Positions 8,431 to 16,736 of a stretch of 64,000 nucleotides of DNA are shown here, one piece after another (the first letter of the stretch is position 1; every line of letters begins with the position of its first letter). Under the pieces are notes generated by a model that ran no database searches, had not been told where the DNA came from, and was given only the letters and a program-made list of their open reading frames with translations. The stretch comes from Azospirillum sp. 412522. Its GTDB lineage: Bacteria; Pseudomonadota; Alphaproteobacteria; Azospirillales; Azospirillaceae. The DNA lies in contig NZ_RWIJ01000009.1 of the NCBI RefSeq assembly GCF_019805165.1, positions 95,006 through 159,005 on the forward strand, in the 5' to 3' direction. The position numbers were made by a program, and so were the translations under genes.

Positions 8431-9459
8431 ATGACCTCCTACAATGATTTCTTTTTTCGCCCGAATACGAGTTCAGTTGGGGATATTCCGGCACAGCAAC
8501 CGCTTTACACTTCTCCGGATATAATTTGTTCGCAAACGACACCGATAGAGGATTTCACCAATGTTTTGAAAAATAACTATAACTCAAGCTCATACTCCAG
8601 CAACATCGAGATCGGGTATGAAAATTATTTCTATGTTCGCGGGAGAAATTTGTCGTCCTCCCAGGTAAATCGACAAATTTCATTGTATTACACCCCCAGC
8701 TCGGTGATCAACTGGCCCAGCCAGTGGGTCGGGAACGTCATCCAGACCGACAAGAGTTCCCCGATTTCCTTGCTGACCAATGTTGCCCCCGGCGCGGTGG
8801 CCGTTGCCCCCGACACCTTCCTGTGGAAGCCCCCGGCGCCGTCGGGCAGCGACCATTACTGCCTGTTTTCCTATTCCACCGATGCGGCGGACCCGAAGCC
8901 GATTCCCGGCAGCGACGGCATGACCTATGAGGACATGGCCACGCTGGTCAGCACCAACCTGAACATCGGTTGGAAGAACGTGGTCGCCATCACCAACCAG
9001 CCGCCGACCTGGGTGATGAACCATGGGCTGGCCGTTCCGCTCAGCGTCGGTTCGCCGATGACCGCCACGGTCTACGTGGTGTGCCACGGGCTGGTCGGCG
9101 GTTCAGTGGCTTTCCAGGGCTCCAACAGCGAAGGCGCCGATCATCCGATCGTCCAGCCCAAGACCGACATCACCCAGGACGGCCAGATCGTGGGCATCCA
9201 GGTGGTGCTGCAACCCGGCTTCCAGTGCGTGGTCAGCATCAGCTTCTGGGCCAACGGGCACAGCTTCGCGTCGGGCGCCCATCTTGATTTCGAAGCCAAT
9301 TACGACCCGGAGGCCGGCGCTGGGACCGGCGCTCAGCTCCAGGCTGCAATCGCGCGGAATTTGATCGACCCCAATTACGTTCTGAAATTCCAGACCAACA
9401 GCAACGTACAGCCGAAATCCCCGATTTTCCTCGGCAGGATCGAGCACATCTATCAATAG
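8431..9459 (+). CDS. Uncharacterised beta-rich protein with Ig-like domain
   Basis: 342 residues, function unknown. No signal peptide or membrane segment is visible. The first 60 residues are rich in Ser, Asn and Tyr. Residues 64-155 (ENYFYVRGRNL, ISLYYTPSSVINWPSQW, and DHYCLFSYSTDAADP) resemble the Ig-like beta-sandwich found attached to secreted bacterial proteases and toxins, where the pattern VYVRVxNRG ... GHYCxVA ... DP recurs. A second all-beta stretch at 195-300 contains CVVSISFWANGHSF. The ATG has GGAG 8 nt upstream. The first 250 bases are much more AT-rich than the rest, unlike neighbouring genes. It leads the unit with the VioB-like and haem proteins, 56 bases upstream of the next gene. 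Confidence 0.7.
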   Translation: MTSYNDFFFRPNTSSVGDIPAQQPLYTSPDIICSQTTPIEDFTNVLKNNYNSSSYSSNIEIGYENYFYVRGRNLSSSQVNRQISLYYTPSSVINWPSQWVGNVIQTDKSSPISLLTNVAPGAVAVAPDTFLWKPPAPSGSDHYCLFSYSTDAADPKPIPGSDGMTYEDMATLVSTNLNIGWKNVVAITNQPPTWVMNHGLAVPLSVGSPMTATVYVVCHGLVGGSVAFQGSNSEGADHPIVQPKTDITQDGQIVGIQVVLQPGFQCVVSISFWANGHSFASGAHLDFEANYDPEAGAGTGAQLQAAIARNLIDPNYVLKFQTNSNVQPKSPIFLGRIEHIYQ

Positions 9460-9515
9460 AAATCATCGAATACAGGAACTTTCTCAAAGATATATCTATA
9501 AAAGAGGGGCAGGAC

Positions 9516-11366
9516 ATGAGTTATCTTGAAATCCCAAGAATTTATTTCGGCGGCGAATGGACCGTCAGCGTCGCCACCGCCAACAACCTGGGGAAGTTGT
9601 TCACTCCCAGCGAGGATGGCGGGACGGATCCGAAAATCCAGAAACTCCTGAATTTCGCCGATGTCGTTCTGGAGGACGTGCTCGTCGATAATTCGCAGCC
9701 GACCGACCAGGAACTCCGACAGTACATGGCGATCGAAAACAGGAAGTACGGGTCTCAGACCATCAACTGGAACTATTACGGCTCGAACACCGCGAGCTTC
9801 CAGACCAAAGTGGTCGGTGTCGATTTGGGCAAGGGCTTTGCCGTCGACGATCCGCTCGTCGGCAAGACGGCGGGCTTCCTGCACACCGCCCTGTGCGACC
9901 TCAACCCGGTCGGCTCGCAGACCACCCAGATGTTCACCGACGCCTTCCTGCTCGGTGACGCGGCCTTGCCGGACGGCGGCGCGGTTCCGGAACCGCATTT
10001 CTCCCGCTGGGTCTGGTTCTATCGCAACATCAATCCCAACGCCGTCGGGGACACCGCCGCGTCCGGCTTTTTCGAAACCAAGATCCCCATGGACAACGCG
10101 GCGTGGGAGGCGCTGTCGGCGCTGAAGTCCCCCGCCGTCGACCAACTCCGCGCGCTGGCCGCCAAGACCGGGGCCGTCGGGCTGTCGGTGCGCTACTGCC
10201 TGTACCTGACCACCAGCCAAGGCATCCCGCAGGTCGGCAACTATGTCAAGAAAGTCGGCAAGGTGGTGGGCGCCATCGGCCTGCTCGGCGCCGGCGAGCT
10301 GTACAGCTACCCGGTCGGCCGGCGTTTGCGCGGCGCGACGGTCAAGATTCCGATGACCATCGACTATCCCAAGCAACCGAAGGTCAAGACGGTGCCGCTG
10401 GCCCCCGCGCTGATCAATGTCGACGGCGGCGCCAGGCGGATTTCCCTCGACCTCGTCACGGCGCTGCCGGAGGACGGGCTCGACGGCACCAAGGTCGATC
10501 TCGGGACCCTGACCCTGGTGCTGAACACGAACGGCACCATCGCCACGGTCGGCGTGCTGAACTACGTCGATTACGCCCAACCGTCCTACGCCAAGACATC
10601 GGGCATCGTGGATTTCGACTACCGTGCCGGGTCCGATGTGGAGGCGGCGCTGCCGGACGGCGACTTCCAGCTCTGGAGTTCCAAGTATGGCGTGATCTTC
10701 ACCGAGGCGGACGCGCTGGAGACCGACCAGCGCGACACCTATCTGCACCAGGAGGAAAAGGAAACCATCAAGGTCAAGGTGACCCGCCGCGGCCGGCCGT
10801 TGGCCGGCGCCGCAGTCTACATCAAGCAATACATCATCACCGACAACGACGAGAGCGGCGTTGTCGAGGCCAAACCCGACGAAAGGCTGGTGGACGCCCC
10901 GGACAAGGTCGAGGTCATGGCCGACGGCTACGCCTCCATCGACATCACCGCCGTCAAGACCGGGCAGTGCGGCATCGGCTTTTTCCTGAACAAGGACGCC
11001 GGCGCCACGCTGGATATCCTCAACGACGGTTGCGGCTTTGTCCGGATATTGAAGGTCGACGACTATTCACACATCACCGACGATCAGTTGCTGGGGCAAT
11101 CCGGCTTCAGCATCATGTACGAAAATGTCCTGCGCTATTTCTACGTGGCCTATCCGGTCATGCAGGGCATCGTCGATTTCTCCAACTACAACATCATGAC
11201 CAGCAGGATGGTGCTGCAACAGTTGCAGACCCTGACCAGCAAGGACAAGTGGCGGGATTTCGATTACATGCCGCGCACCCGCGAACTGACCGACGCGCGG
11301 CGCGACCTTCTGCACCGTTGGTGCCAGGTCAACACCAAGGCCCTGTATCCCACCGCCACCGTCTGA
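9516..11366 (+). CDS. VioB N-terminal-half-like protein, no ferritin-like domain
   Basis: 616 residues, cytoplasmic by sequence. From memory of Chromobacterium VioB, several segments align in order: start LEIPRIYFGGEWTVSVATAN (VioB LDFPRIHFRGWARVNAPTAN), middle VGLSVRYCLYL plus IGLLGAGELYSYPVGRRLR (VioB LGLTVQYALFN and VGLWRRGELASYPAGRLLR), and the end ENVLRYFYVAYPVM with FDYMPRTRELTDARRDLL (VioB YRHVMAYYELVYPFM and YYMPSTRELSAPKARLF). The protein stops where VioB continues into its ferritin-like catalytic region. VioB makes an imine dimer from indole-pyruvate imine; this protein lacks that half, so it is unlikely to do the same reaction alone. A GAGGGG/AGGA ribosome site precedes the ATG. 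Possible roles, all inference: a binding scaffold or a structural protein acting with its two neighbours. Confidence 0.65.
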   Translation: MSYLEIPRIYFGGEWTVSVATANNLGKLFTPSEDGGTDPKIQKLLNFADVVLEDVLVDNSQPTDQELRQYMAIENRKYGSQTINWNYYGSNTASFQTKVVGVDLGKGFAVDDPLVGKTAGFLHTALCDLNPVGSQTTQMFTDAFLLGDAALPDGGAVPEPHFSRWVWFYRNINPNAVGDTAASGFFETKIPMDNAAWEALSALKSPAVDQLRALAAKTGAVGLSVRYCLYLTTSQGIPQVGNYVKKVGKVVGAIGLLGAGELYSYPVGRRLRGATVKIPMTIDYPKQPKVKTVPLAPALINVDGGARRISLDLVTALPEDGLDGTKVDLGTLTLVLNTNGTIATVGVLNYVDYAQPSYAKTSGIVDFDYRAGSDVEAALPDGDFQLWSSKYGVIFTEADALETDQRDTYLHQEEKETIKVKVTRRGRPLAGAAVYIKQYIITDNDESGVVEAKPDERLVDAPDKVEVMADGYASIDITAVKTGQCGIGFFLNKDAGATLDILNDGCGFVRILKVDDYSHITDDQLLGQSGFSIMYENVLRYFYVAYPVMQGIVDFSNYNIMTSRMVLQQLQTLTSKDKWRDFDYMPRTRELTDARRDLLHRWCQVNTKALYPTATV

Positions 11367-11389
11367 CGCGCCAATCGGGGAAAAACGCC

Positions 11390-12709
11390 ATGTTGACGAA
11401 AGAACTAGCCGCCGCTCTGATCGGCGCTGCGTTGGGTTGCGCAACCACGGCCGCCGTCGCCGGCGACATCGCAATCAGTGCGCAAATTCCCTATGACGTG
11501 ACCATCCCGCCCAATGCCGACAGCGCCACCGTGCAGAAGGCGTACAACGTCTTTTCGTGGAATCTGTTCATCGCCGCCAACTGGGTCGCCTCACCGACCA
11601 TGCGCGGCGAGGCCGACACGTCCAAGCCGTTCTCCGGCAGCGGCGCGCGGGTGTGGGAAACCTACAAGGACACCTCCGAAGTCTTCACCACCCCACCGAC
11701 GCGGCCGACCTCGTGGAACCAGTGGAGCGAGGCGGTGCCCGCCTACTGCCCAGCCGACGCCAAGGCCGACCAGGGCCAGCGCACCGCCGTGCTGAGCGAA
11801 ATCGGCAAGCAGGATCCGGTGATCGACGGCACCGTGCAGCCCATGAGCGGGAAGCTCGGCTATCTGGTCGATCAGAACGGGGAAAGGGTGTGGATCGACG
11901 TCCGGATGAACAAGCCGGCCTTCGATTTCATCTACGACAACAAATACTATGACGCCAACGTCCAGAACGCCGCACAGAAAACCCTGCTGTTCCCCAATTC
12001 CGGCGACAACGCCACCCGCACCGTCGGGCCGATCAACGTCAAGCCGGCGTGGAAGGTGATGGGCAAGGGGGACGATCCATCGACCTTCTACACCCGCGAC
12101 GCCTATCTGGTCGATGCGCCGGCCCAGAAATGCCGGAAGGTCCAGGTGGGGCTGGTCGCCTTCCACTACACCGTCAAGACCACCTCGGCCAAACAGTGGA
12201 TCTGGGGCACCTTCGAGCACAAGAGCAACGCGCCGTCCTGCGCTCCGTGGGATTACGACAACCCCAAGGCCACGTGCAGGATCGACTGGAAGCAGTCCCG
12301 CTACAGCTTCGCCGATCCGAACTGCCCGGATTGCGCCATGAACGCCCTGCCCACCCCGGCCACCGCGCAGAAGCCGGTTCAGGTGGTGCGGATCATTCCG
12401 ATCCCACCCGAGGTGCAGGCGCTCAACCAAGAGGCCGCGGCGCTCCTGAAGGGCACGGTCTGGGAGAACTACGAGCTGTTGAACACGCAGTTCCCTGCCG
12501 ATCCTTCCCAGCTCTACGGCAACCCCTGGCCGACGGCGCTCGCCAACGCGGCGCTGGAAACCTACAACCAGGGCACCACGCCGTGGGACCAGACAAGTTC
12601 CTGCCTGGGCTGCCATTTCCTGGCTCCGACGACGGCCCAACCCTATGGCAACTATTTTGCCGACTTCGTCTTCCAGTTCGCTCATGCCAAGCCGTTCCCG
12701 CCGCAATAA
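11390..12709 (+). CDS. Exported c-type haem protein with C-terminal CxxCH
   Basis: 439 residues. The signal peptide is clear (residues 1-24, hydrophobic core LAAALIGAALGCATTA, cleavage after AVA). Residues 48-105 contain the block FSWNLFIAANW ... GARVWETYKDTSEVF ... PTSWN found in a family of periplasmic cytochrome-c-like proteins of unknown function. A single haem c attachment site, CLGCH, is at residues 405-409, only 30 residues before the C-terminus, with the end of the chain rich in aromatics. Several cysteines (CPDC, CRKV, CAPW, CRID) could form disulfides. It starts 23 bases after the VioB-like gene, so co-transcription is likely. An electron-transfer or periplasmic oxidase role is plausible but unproven. 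Confidence 0.75.
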   Translation: MLTKELAAALIGAALGCATTAAVAGDIAISAQIPYDVTIPPNADSATVQKAYNVFSWNLFIAANWVASPTMRGEADTSKPFSGSGARVWETYKDTSEVFTTPPTRPTSWNQWSEAVPAYCPADAKADQGQRTAVLSEIGKQDPVIDGTVQPMSGKLGYLVDQNGERVWIDVRMNKPAFDFIYDNKYYDANVQNAAQKTLLFPNSGDNATRTVGPINVKPAWKVMGKGDDPSTFYTRDAYLVDAPAQKCRKVQVGLVAFHYTVKTTSAKQWIWGTFEHKSNAPSCAPWDYDNPKATCRIDWKQSRYSFADPNCPDCAMNALPTPATAQKPVQVVRIIPIPPEVQALNQEAAALLKGTVWENYELLNTQFPADPSQLYGNPWPTALANAALETYNQGTTPWDQTSSCLGCHFLAPTTAQPYGNYFADFVFQFAHAKPFPPQ

Positions 12710-12720
12710 ATGAGCCCGCC

Positions 12721-12765
12721 GAAACACCTCCGAAACCGCCCGCCCGCGGATTTCGGAGGTGTTTC
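12721..12765 (+). terminator. Strong hairpin ending the three-gene unit
   Basis: GAAACACCTCCGAAA and TTTCGGAGGTGTTTC are perfect 15-bp arms around a 15-base loop, starting 12 bases after the haem-protein stop codon. No long T-tract follows, but position and symmetry fit a transcription terminator. Confidence 0.7.
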
Positions 12766-13202
12766 CGTGGAATGCCTGTTTCATCAGGACGACCCAACCT
12801 CGTTACGGCATCGCGCGTTTTATAGGGATCGCACGATGCCGCAGGTCTTTGCTTGACGATCGGAGCCACGCTCCAAACCGGGTCCGATTGCAGGCGCATG
12901 GGCCGCAGGGTCCATGTGCCGAACCCGATGGAGGCTGCGAGAGCGTTGCAAAGGCAAAGGCGAAACGAAAGACGCTGCCGAAAGATATCGAGAGCCTGTT
13001 GAAGACGGGGGCGTCGATGCGTTGAAAGGCGGTTTTCGACGGCTGCGACGTGAGGAAGATACGCACCTCCAGGGCCCGGAGCGTACCGTCCGCCTGCGGC
13101 AAGGCAGCCGTGCCGATGGAATTGCCGAGTTGGAGGCACTCCAAACTGTTCTTGCGATATAGGTGAGACGGGCGCCTACCGGCACCTGGACATAGGGAGA
13201 CG
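12766..13202. other. Gap with degraded gene remnant, otherwise empty
   Basis: Apart from the ankyrin-protein remnant listed separately, no frame in this 437-base stretch looks like a working gene and no RNA gene was recognised. Confidence 0.5.
12945..13060 (+). pseudogene. Remnant of an ankyrin-repeat protein N-terminus
   Basis: Residues AKAKRKTLPKDIESLLKTG are followed, after a frame change near 13030, by ALK and AVFDGCDV. Small bacterial ankyrin proteins often begin KRKTLPKDFEELLKTG.. ALKAVFDACDV, so this looks like a decayed copy. There is no usable start codon, the first frame stops at 13025, and no ankyrin repeats follow. Confidence 0.5.
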
Positions 13203-13261
13203 CCCTCATTGCAATGACAACGTTGTCATTGCAATGAGGGTGCAATATGATAACGTTGTCA
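13203..13261 (+). promoter_or_regulatory. Promoter with two LacI-type operators, one inside a perfect 38-bp palindrome
   Basis: 13203-13240 is a perfect palindrome of 19-bp arms centred on AACGTT. Its core TGACAACGTTGTCA (13215-13228) has the LacI/GalR operator form with a central CG. A second copy, TGATAACGTTGTCA, is at 13248-13261, 33 bp centre to centre. A near-consensus sigma-70 promoter is embedded: -35 TTGTCA (13223-13228), 17-bp spacer, -10 TATGAT (13246-13251), so one operator covers the -35 and the other the -10/start. The cognate repressor is probably the LacI protein at 19058-20164, last gene of the operon. A further 12-bp palindrome, TCGGACGTCCGA, follows at 13262-13273. Confidence 0.8.
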
Positions 13262-13310
13262 TCGGACGTCCGACGGATCGTCCTCGTTTGGCTGATCAGG
13301 ATTTCCGCCC

Positions 13311-14597
13311 ATGAGCATGTTTCTCGATGCCCTGCTCGACAGCAGTTTGGACGACAGCATCCGTGGAGTGCCGCCGGGGACGGCGCCGCTGCGGCTGCGT
13401 GACGTCGGCGCCCAGGGCTGGCGGCCGGCTGGCGGGGACATGGCGCTGCCGGTGCTGACGCTTGACGAGGATGCCTTTGCTGCCAACCGCGACCTGATCC
13501 TTGCCTATGCACGGCACCACGGTGTGGCGCTCGCCCCGCATGCCAAGACGCCGATGGCACCGCAGATCGCGTCCGGGCTGGTGGAAGCCGGGGCCTGGGG
13601 TGCCACCGTCGCCAATTTGCAGCAGGCCGCCGTCCTGCTGCGCGCCGGCGTGACCCGGCTGATCCTCGGCAACGAGATCGGCGGCATCGCCAGCGGCAGG
13701 CGGCTGGGCGCGCTGCTCGCCGCCCACCCCGACGCCGACCTGCATGCCTTCGCCGACTCCCCGGCGGCGGTCGAGACGCTGGCTGTCGCCGCTCAAACTT
13801 CTGGCCGTCCGCTGGCCGTCCTGGTCGAGGTCGGCGCCGGCCGCGGCGGCGCCCGCGACCGCGCGGCGGTGGACGCGATCCTCGCCGCGGTCCTCAGGCA
13901 TCCCGGCCTGCTGGTCCTCGACGGCGTCGCCACCTATGAGGGAGCGGTCGCGACCTCCGACCCGGCCGGGACCGCCGGCAACATCGCCGCCCTGATGGAG
14001 CGGACGGCGGAGGCCTTCGCCCTGGTGCGCGCGCTGGCGCCGGAGCGGCCGCTGCTGCTCACCGCCGGCGGATCGGCCTTCTTCGACATGGTGGTCGCCG
14101 GCCTGGCGCCGGTCGCGAAAGCCGACGGCAACGCCACGCTGGTGCTGCGCAGCGGCGCCATCTTCTTCCACGACCATGGCACCTACGAACGCGCGCTCGG
14201 CGCGCTCGATGCCCGGCAGGGTTTCGCCTGCGGCGGCGCGACGGTCGCCGATTTCCGTCCGGCCCTGCGCCTGTGGGCCGAGGTGCTGACCCGGCCGGAG
14301 CCGGGGCTGGCGATCTGCGGCTTCGGGATGCGCGATTCCTCCTTCGACCAGGATCTGCCCCGTCCGCTGCGCATCCACCGCGACGGCGTGGCGCTGCCCG
14401 CGGACGGGCTGCGGGTGACCCGGCTGAACGACCAGCACGCCTTCCTCGCCGTGCCGGCCGGCCAGGAGCTTGTTGTCGGCGACATTATCGAGTTCGGCAT
14501 CTCGCACCCCTGCACCTGCATCGACCGCTGGCGGGTGCTGTTCGGCCTTGGCGCCGACGGGCGGGTTTGCCGCGCCTACCGCACCTTCTTCGGCTGA
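13311..14597 (+). CDS. PLP-dependent D-threonine-aldolase-like enzyme
   Basis: 428-residue fold-type III PLP enzyme of the D-threonine aldolase / D-serine dehydratase / amino acid deaminase group. The PLP lysine is in LAPHAKTPMAP near residue 78. The C-terminal beta domain carries the metal-site pattern LNDQHAFL and GISHPCTCIDRW (His and Cys about residues 395-402), as in D-threonine aldolases that use a divalent metal. Likely reaction: cleavage or deamination of a D-configured or beta-hydroxy amino acid; the exact substrate is unknown. First gene of an operon with an amino-acid ABC transporter, RidA and a deacylase, directly downstream of the LacI-type promoter. Confidence 0.8.
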   Translation: MSMFLDALLDSSLDDSIRGVPPGTAPLRLRDVGAQGWRPAGGDMALPVLTLDEDAFAANRDLILAYARHHGVALAPHAKTPMAPQIASGLVEAGAWGATVANLQQAAVLLRAGVTRLILGNEIGGIASGRRLGALLAAHPDADLHAFADSPAAVETLAVAAQTSGRPLAVLVEVGAGRGGARDRAAVDAILAAVLRHPGLLVLDGVATYEGAVATSDPAGTAGNIAALMERTAEAFALVRALAPERPLLLTAGGSAFFDMVVAGLAPVAKADGNATLVLRSGAIFFHDHGTYERALGALDARQGFACGGATVADFRPALRLWAEVLTRPEPGLAICGFGMRDSSFDQDLPRPLRIHRDGVALPADGLRVTRLNDQHAFLAVPAGQELVVGDIIEFGISHPCTCIDRWRVLFGLGADGRVCRAYRTFFG

Positions 14598-14618
14598 CCC
14601 GAGGCGGCCAGATTCCCC

Positions 14619-15287
14619 ATGCAGACCTTGAATTTCCAGCAGCTCTGGCGCTATCAGGACCAGCTGATCGACGGCACGCTGCACACGCTGCTGCTGACCT
14701 TGGTCGCCGCGGCGATCGGCACCGCCATTGGCGTCGCCGCGGCGGCGGCGGTGCGCAGCGGACCGCGCCCGGTGCGCTGGGCGATCCGCGGCTATGTCGA
14801 GCTGATCCGCAACACGCCGTCGCTGATCCAGCTGTTCGTGGTCTTCTTCGTGCTGCCGGGCTTCGGCCTGCGGATGGGGGCCTTCGAGGCGGCGTCCATC
14901 GCGCTCGGCCTCTATTTCGGCGCCTACTGCACCGAGATCGTCCGCGCCGGGCTCGACGCCATCCCCGGCAGCCAGGTCGAGGCCGGCCAGTGCCTCGGGC
15001 TCACCCGCTGGCAGGTGTTCCGCCACATCGTGCTGCCGCCCGCCCTGCGCAGCGTCTATCCCGCCTTCACCAGCCAGTTCGTCCTGCTGCTGCTCGGCAC
15101 CTCGCTGGCCTCGCAGATCTCGGCGGAGGAGCTGTTCCACACCGGCGGCTTCATCGAGACGCGCACCTACCGCAGCTTCGAGGTCTATGCCGTGATCTGC
15201 GGCATCTACTTCGCCCTGGTGATGACCTTCAAACTGCTGTTCGCCGCGGTGGGGCACCTCGCCTTCCGCTGGCCGGTTCGGCGCTGA
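14619..15287 (+). CDS. Amino-acid ABC transporter permease (first)
   Basis: 222-residue inner-membrane subunit of a polar amino acid (HisM/GlnP type) importer. About five transmembrane segments, N-terminal YQDQLIDGTLHTLLLTLVAAAIG and the cytoplasmic EAA loop EAGQCLGLTRWQVFRHIVLPPALR. Starts 22 bases after the aldolase-like gene and pairs with the next permease. Confidence 0.9.
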   Translation: MQTLNFQQLWRYQDQLIDGTLHTLLLTLVAAAIGTAIGVAAAAAVRSGPRPVRWAIRGYVELIRNTPSLIQLFVVFFVLPGFGLRMGAFEAASIALGLYFGAYCTEIVRAGLDAIPGSQVEAGQCLGLTRWQVFRHIVLPPALRSVYPAFTSQFVLLLLGTSLASQISAEELFHTGGFIETRTYRSFEVYAVICGIYFALVMTFKLLFAAVGHLAFRWPVRR

Positions 15288-15301
15288 CGGAGACACCGGC
15301 C

Positions 15302-15952
15302 ATGCGTTCCTTCTCCCTCGGCGACCTGCTGTCGCTGCTCGGCGCCCTGCAATGGACGGCCGTCCTCGTCCTCATCGCGCTCGGTTTCGGCGCTCCGCTG
15401 GCCCTGCTGCTCGCCCTGATGCGGACCAGTGCCAGCCGCGCCCTGCGCTGGACCGCCACCGCCTTCCTGCAACTGGTCCAGGGCGTGCCGCTGCTCGGCC
15501 TGCTGATGTTCTTCTATTTCGGCATGCCGGTCTTCCTCGGCATCGAGATGCCGCCGCTGGTCGCCGTCGGCATCGCCATGACCGTCTACACCGCCTCCTT
15601 CCTCGGCGAGATCTGGCGCGGCGGCATCGAGGCGGTGAAGCACGAGCAGTGGGAGGCCGCCGCCTGCCTCGGCCTGTCGACCTGGCACCAGTTCCGCTAC
15701 GTCATCGCGCCGCAGGCCTTCCGCATGGCGCTGCCGCCGACCGTCGGCTTCCTCGTCCAGCTGATCAAGGGCACGTCGCTGGCCTCCATCGTCGGCTTCG
15801 TCGAGCTTGCCCGCGCCGGCCAGCTGGTCAGCGCCGCCACCTTCCAGCCCCTGCTGGTCTACTCGATCGTCGCGGCGATCTATTTCGCCGCCTGCCTGCC
15901 GCTCACCCTGTGGGCCCGTTCCCTGGAGGTCCGTCTCAATGGCGCTCGTTGA
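15302..15952 (+). CDS. Amino-acid ABC transporter permease (second)
   Basis: 216 residues, the heterodimer partner of the preceding permease. EAA loop EAAACLGLSTWHQFRYVIAPQAFR is present; transmembrane helices at about 15-40, 55-80, 85-105 and 185-205. Overlaps the ATPase gene by 14 bases, implying translational coupling. Confidence 0.9.
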   Translation: MRSFSLGDLLSLLGALQWTAVLVLIALGFGAPLALLLALMRTSASRALRWTATAFLQLVQGVPLLGLLMFFYFGMPVFLGIEMPPLVAVGIAMTVYTASFLGEIWRGGIEAVKHEQWEAAACLGLSTWHQFRYVIAPQAFRMALPPTVGFLVQLIKGTSLASIVGFVELARAGQLVSAATFQPLLVYSIVAAIYFAACLPLTLWARSLEVRLNGAR

Positions 15953-16667
15953 CATCCGAAACGTTACCAAGAGCTATGGATCGACCCAGGTGCTCAAGGG
16001 GGTGTCGCTCGACATCAAGGAAGGCGAGATCGTCACCATCATCGGCAAGTCGGGGTCCGGCAAATCGACCCTGCTCCGCTGCATCAACGCGCTGGAGCGC
16101 ATCGACGGCGGCGAGATCACGGTGGAGGGCCAGCCGGTGCGCACCGACATGCCGAACCTGCGCGACTTCCGCCAGCGCGTCGGCATCGTCTTCCAGGCCT
16201 TCAACCTGTTCCCGCACATGACGGTGGAGCGCAACATCACGCTGGCGCCGGTCCTCAACAAGCGGATCGCCAAGGCCGACGGCAGGGCGCTGGCGCTGGA
16301 CGTGCTGGAGCGCGTCGGGCTGGCCGACAAGATCGACGCCTATCCGGCCCAGCTCTCCGGCGGGCAGCAGCAGCGCGTCGCCATCGCCCGCTGCCTCGCC
16401 ATGCGCCCGCACCTGATGCTGTTCGACGAGGTGACCTCCGCGCTCGACCCCGAACTGGTCGGCGAGGTGCTGAAGGTGATGGAGGACATGGCGCGCCAGG
16501 GCATGACCATGGTGCTGGTCACCCACGAGATGGGCTTCGCCCGCAACGTCGCCTCCAAGATCGTCTTCATGCACCAGGGCCGGGTCTGGGAGGAGGGGCC
16601 GCCGGCCGAGCTCTTCGCCAATCCCCGCACCCCCGAGCTGCAGAGCTTCATCGCCTCCGTGCGCTGA
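15939..16667 (+). CDS. Amino-acid ABC transporter ATP-binding protein
   Basis: 242-residue ATPase of the GlnQ/HisP type. Walker A GKSGSGKST near residue 37, signature LSGGQQQRVAIARCLA, Walker B LMLFDEVTSALDPE and switch His in VTHEMGFAR are all intact. The start MALVDIRNVTKSYG fits the family; the gene begins inside the end of the second permease gene. Confidence 0.93.
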   Translation: MALVDIRNVTKSYGSTQVLKGVSLDIKEGEIVTIIGKSGSGKSTLLRCINALERIDGGEITVEGQPVRTDMPNLRDFRQRVGIVFQAFNLFPHMTVERNITLAPVLNKRIAKADGRALALDVLERVGLADKIDAYPAQLSGGQQQRVAIARCLAMRPHLMLFDEVTSALDPELVGEVLKVMEDMARQGMTMVLVTHEMGFARNVASKIVFMHQGRVWEEGPPAELFANPRTPELQSFIASVR

Positions 16668-16736
16668 GCCAACCACCGGCTCCTCGCGAGGACCGGATGA
16701 CCAGAACAGAAACCACCAGAACAGAGGAGCAATGTC

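Noticed and set aside
9516..11366. Functional violacein/indolocarbazole imine-dimer synthase
   Set aside because: The protein ends before the ferritin-like half of VioB, and no vioA, vioE, vioC or vioD-like gene is present, so a pigment pathway is not supported.
12759..13144. Short open frames in the gap before the LacI-controlled operon
   Set aside because: No ribosome sites and composition typical of chance frames; the only recognisable part is a broken ankyrin-protein start.
13296..15296. Very long open frame (666 codons) on the minus strand opposite the aldolase-like and permease genes
   Set aside because: It is the mirror image of high-GC codon bias: composition is Arg/Gly/Ala/Asp/His-rich without domain motifs, and the plus-strand genes are unmistakable. 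The same holds for long antisense frames at 22114-24861, 24995-27502 and 31543-35481.
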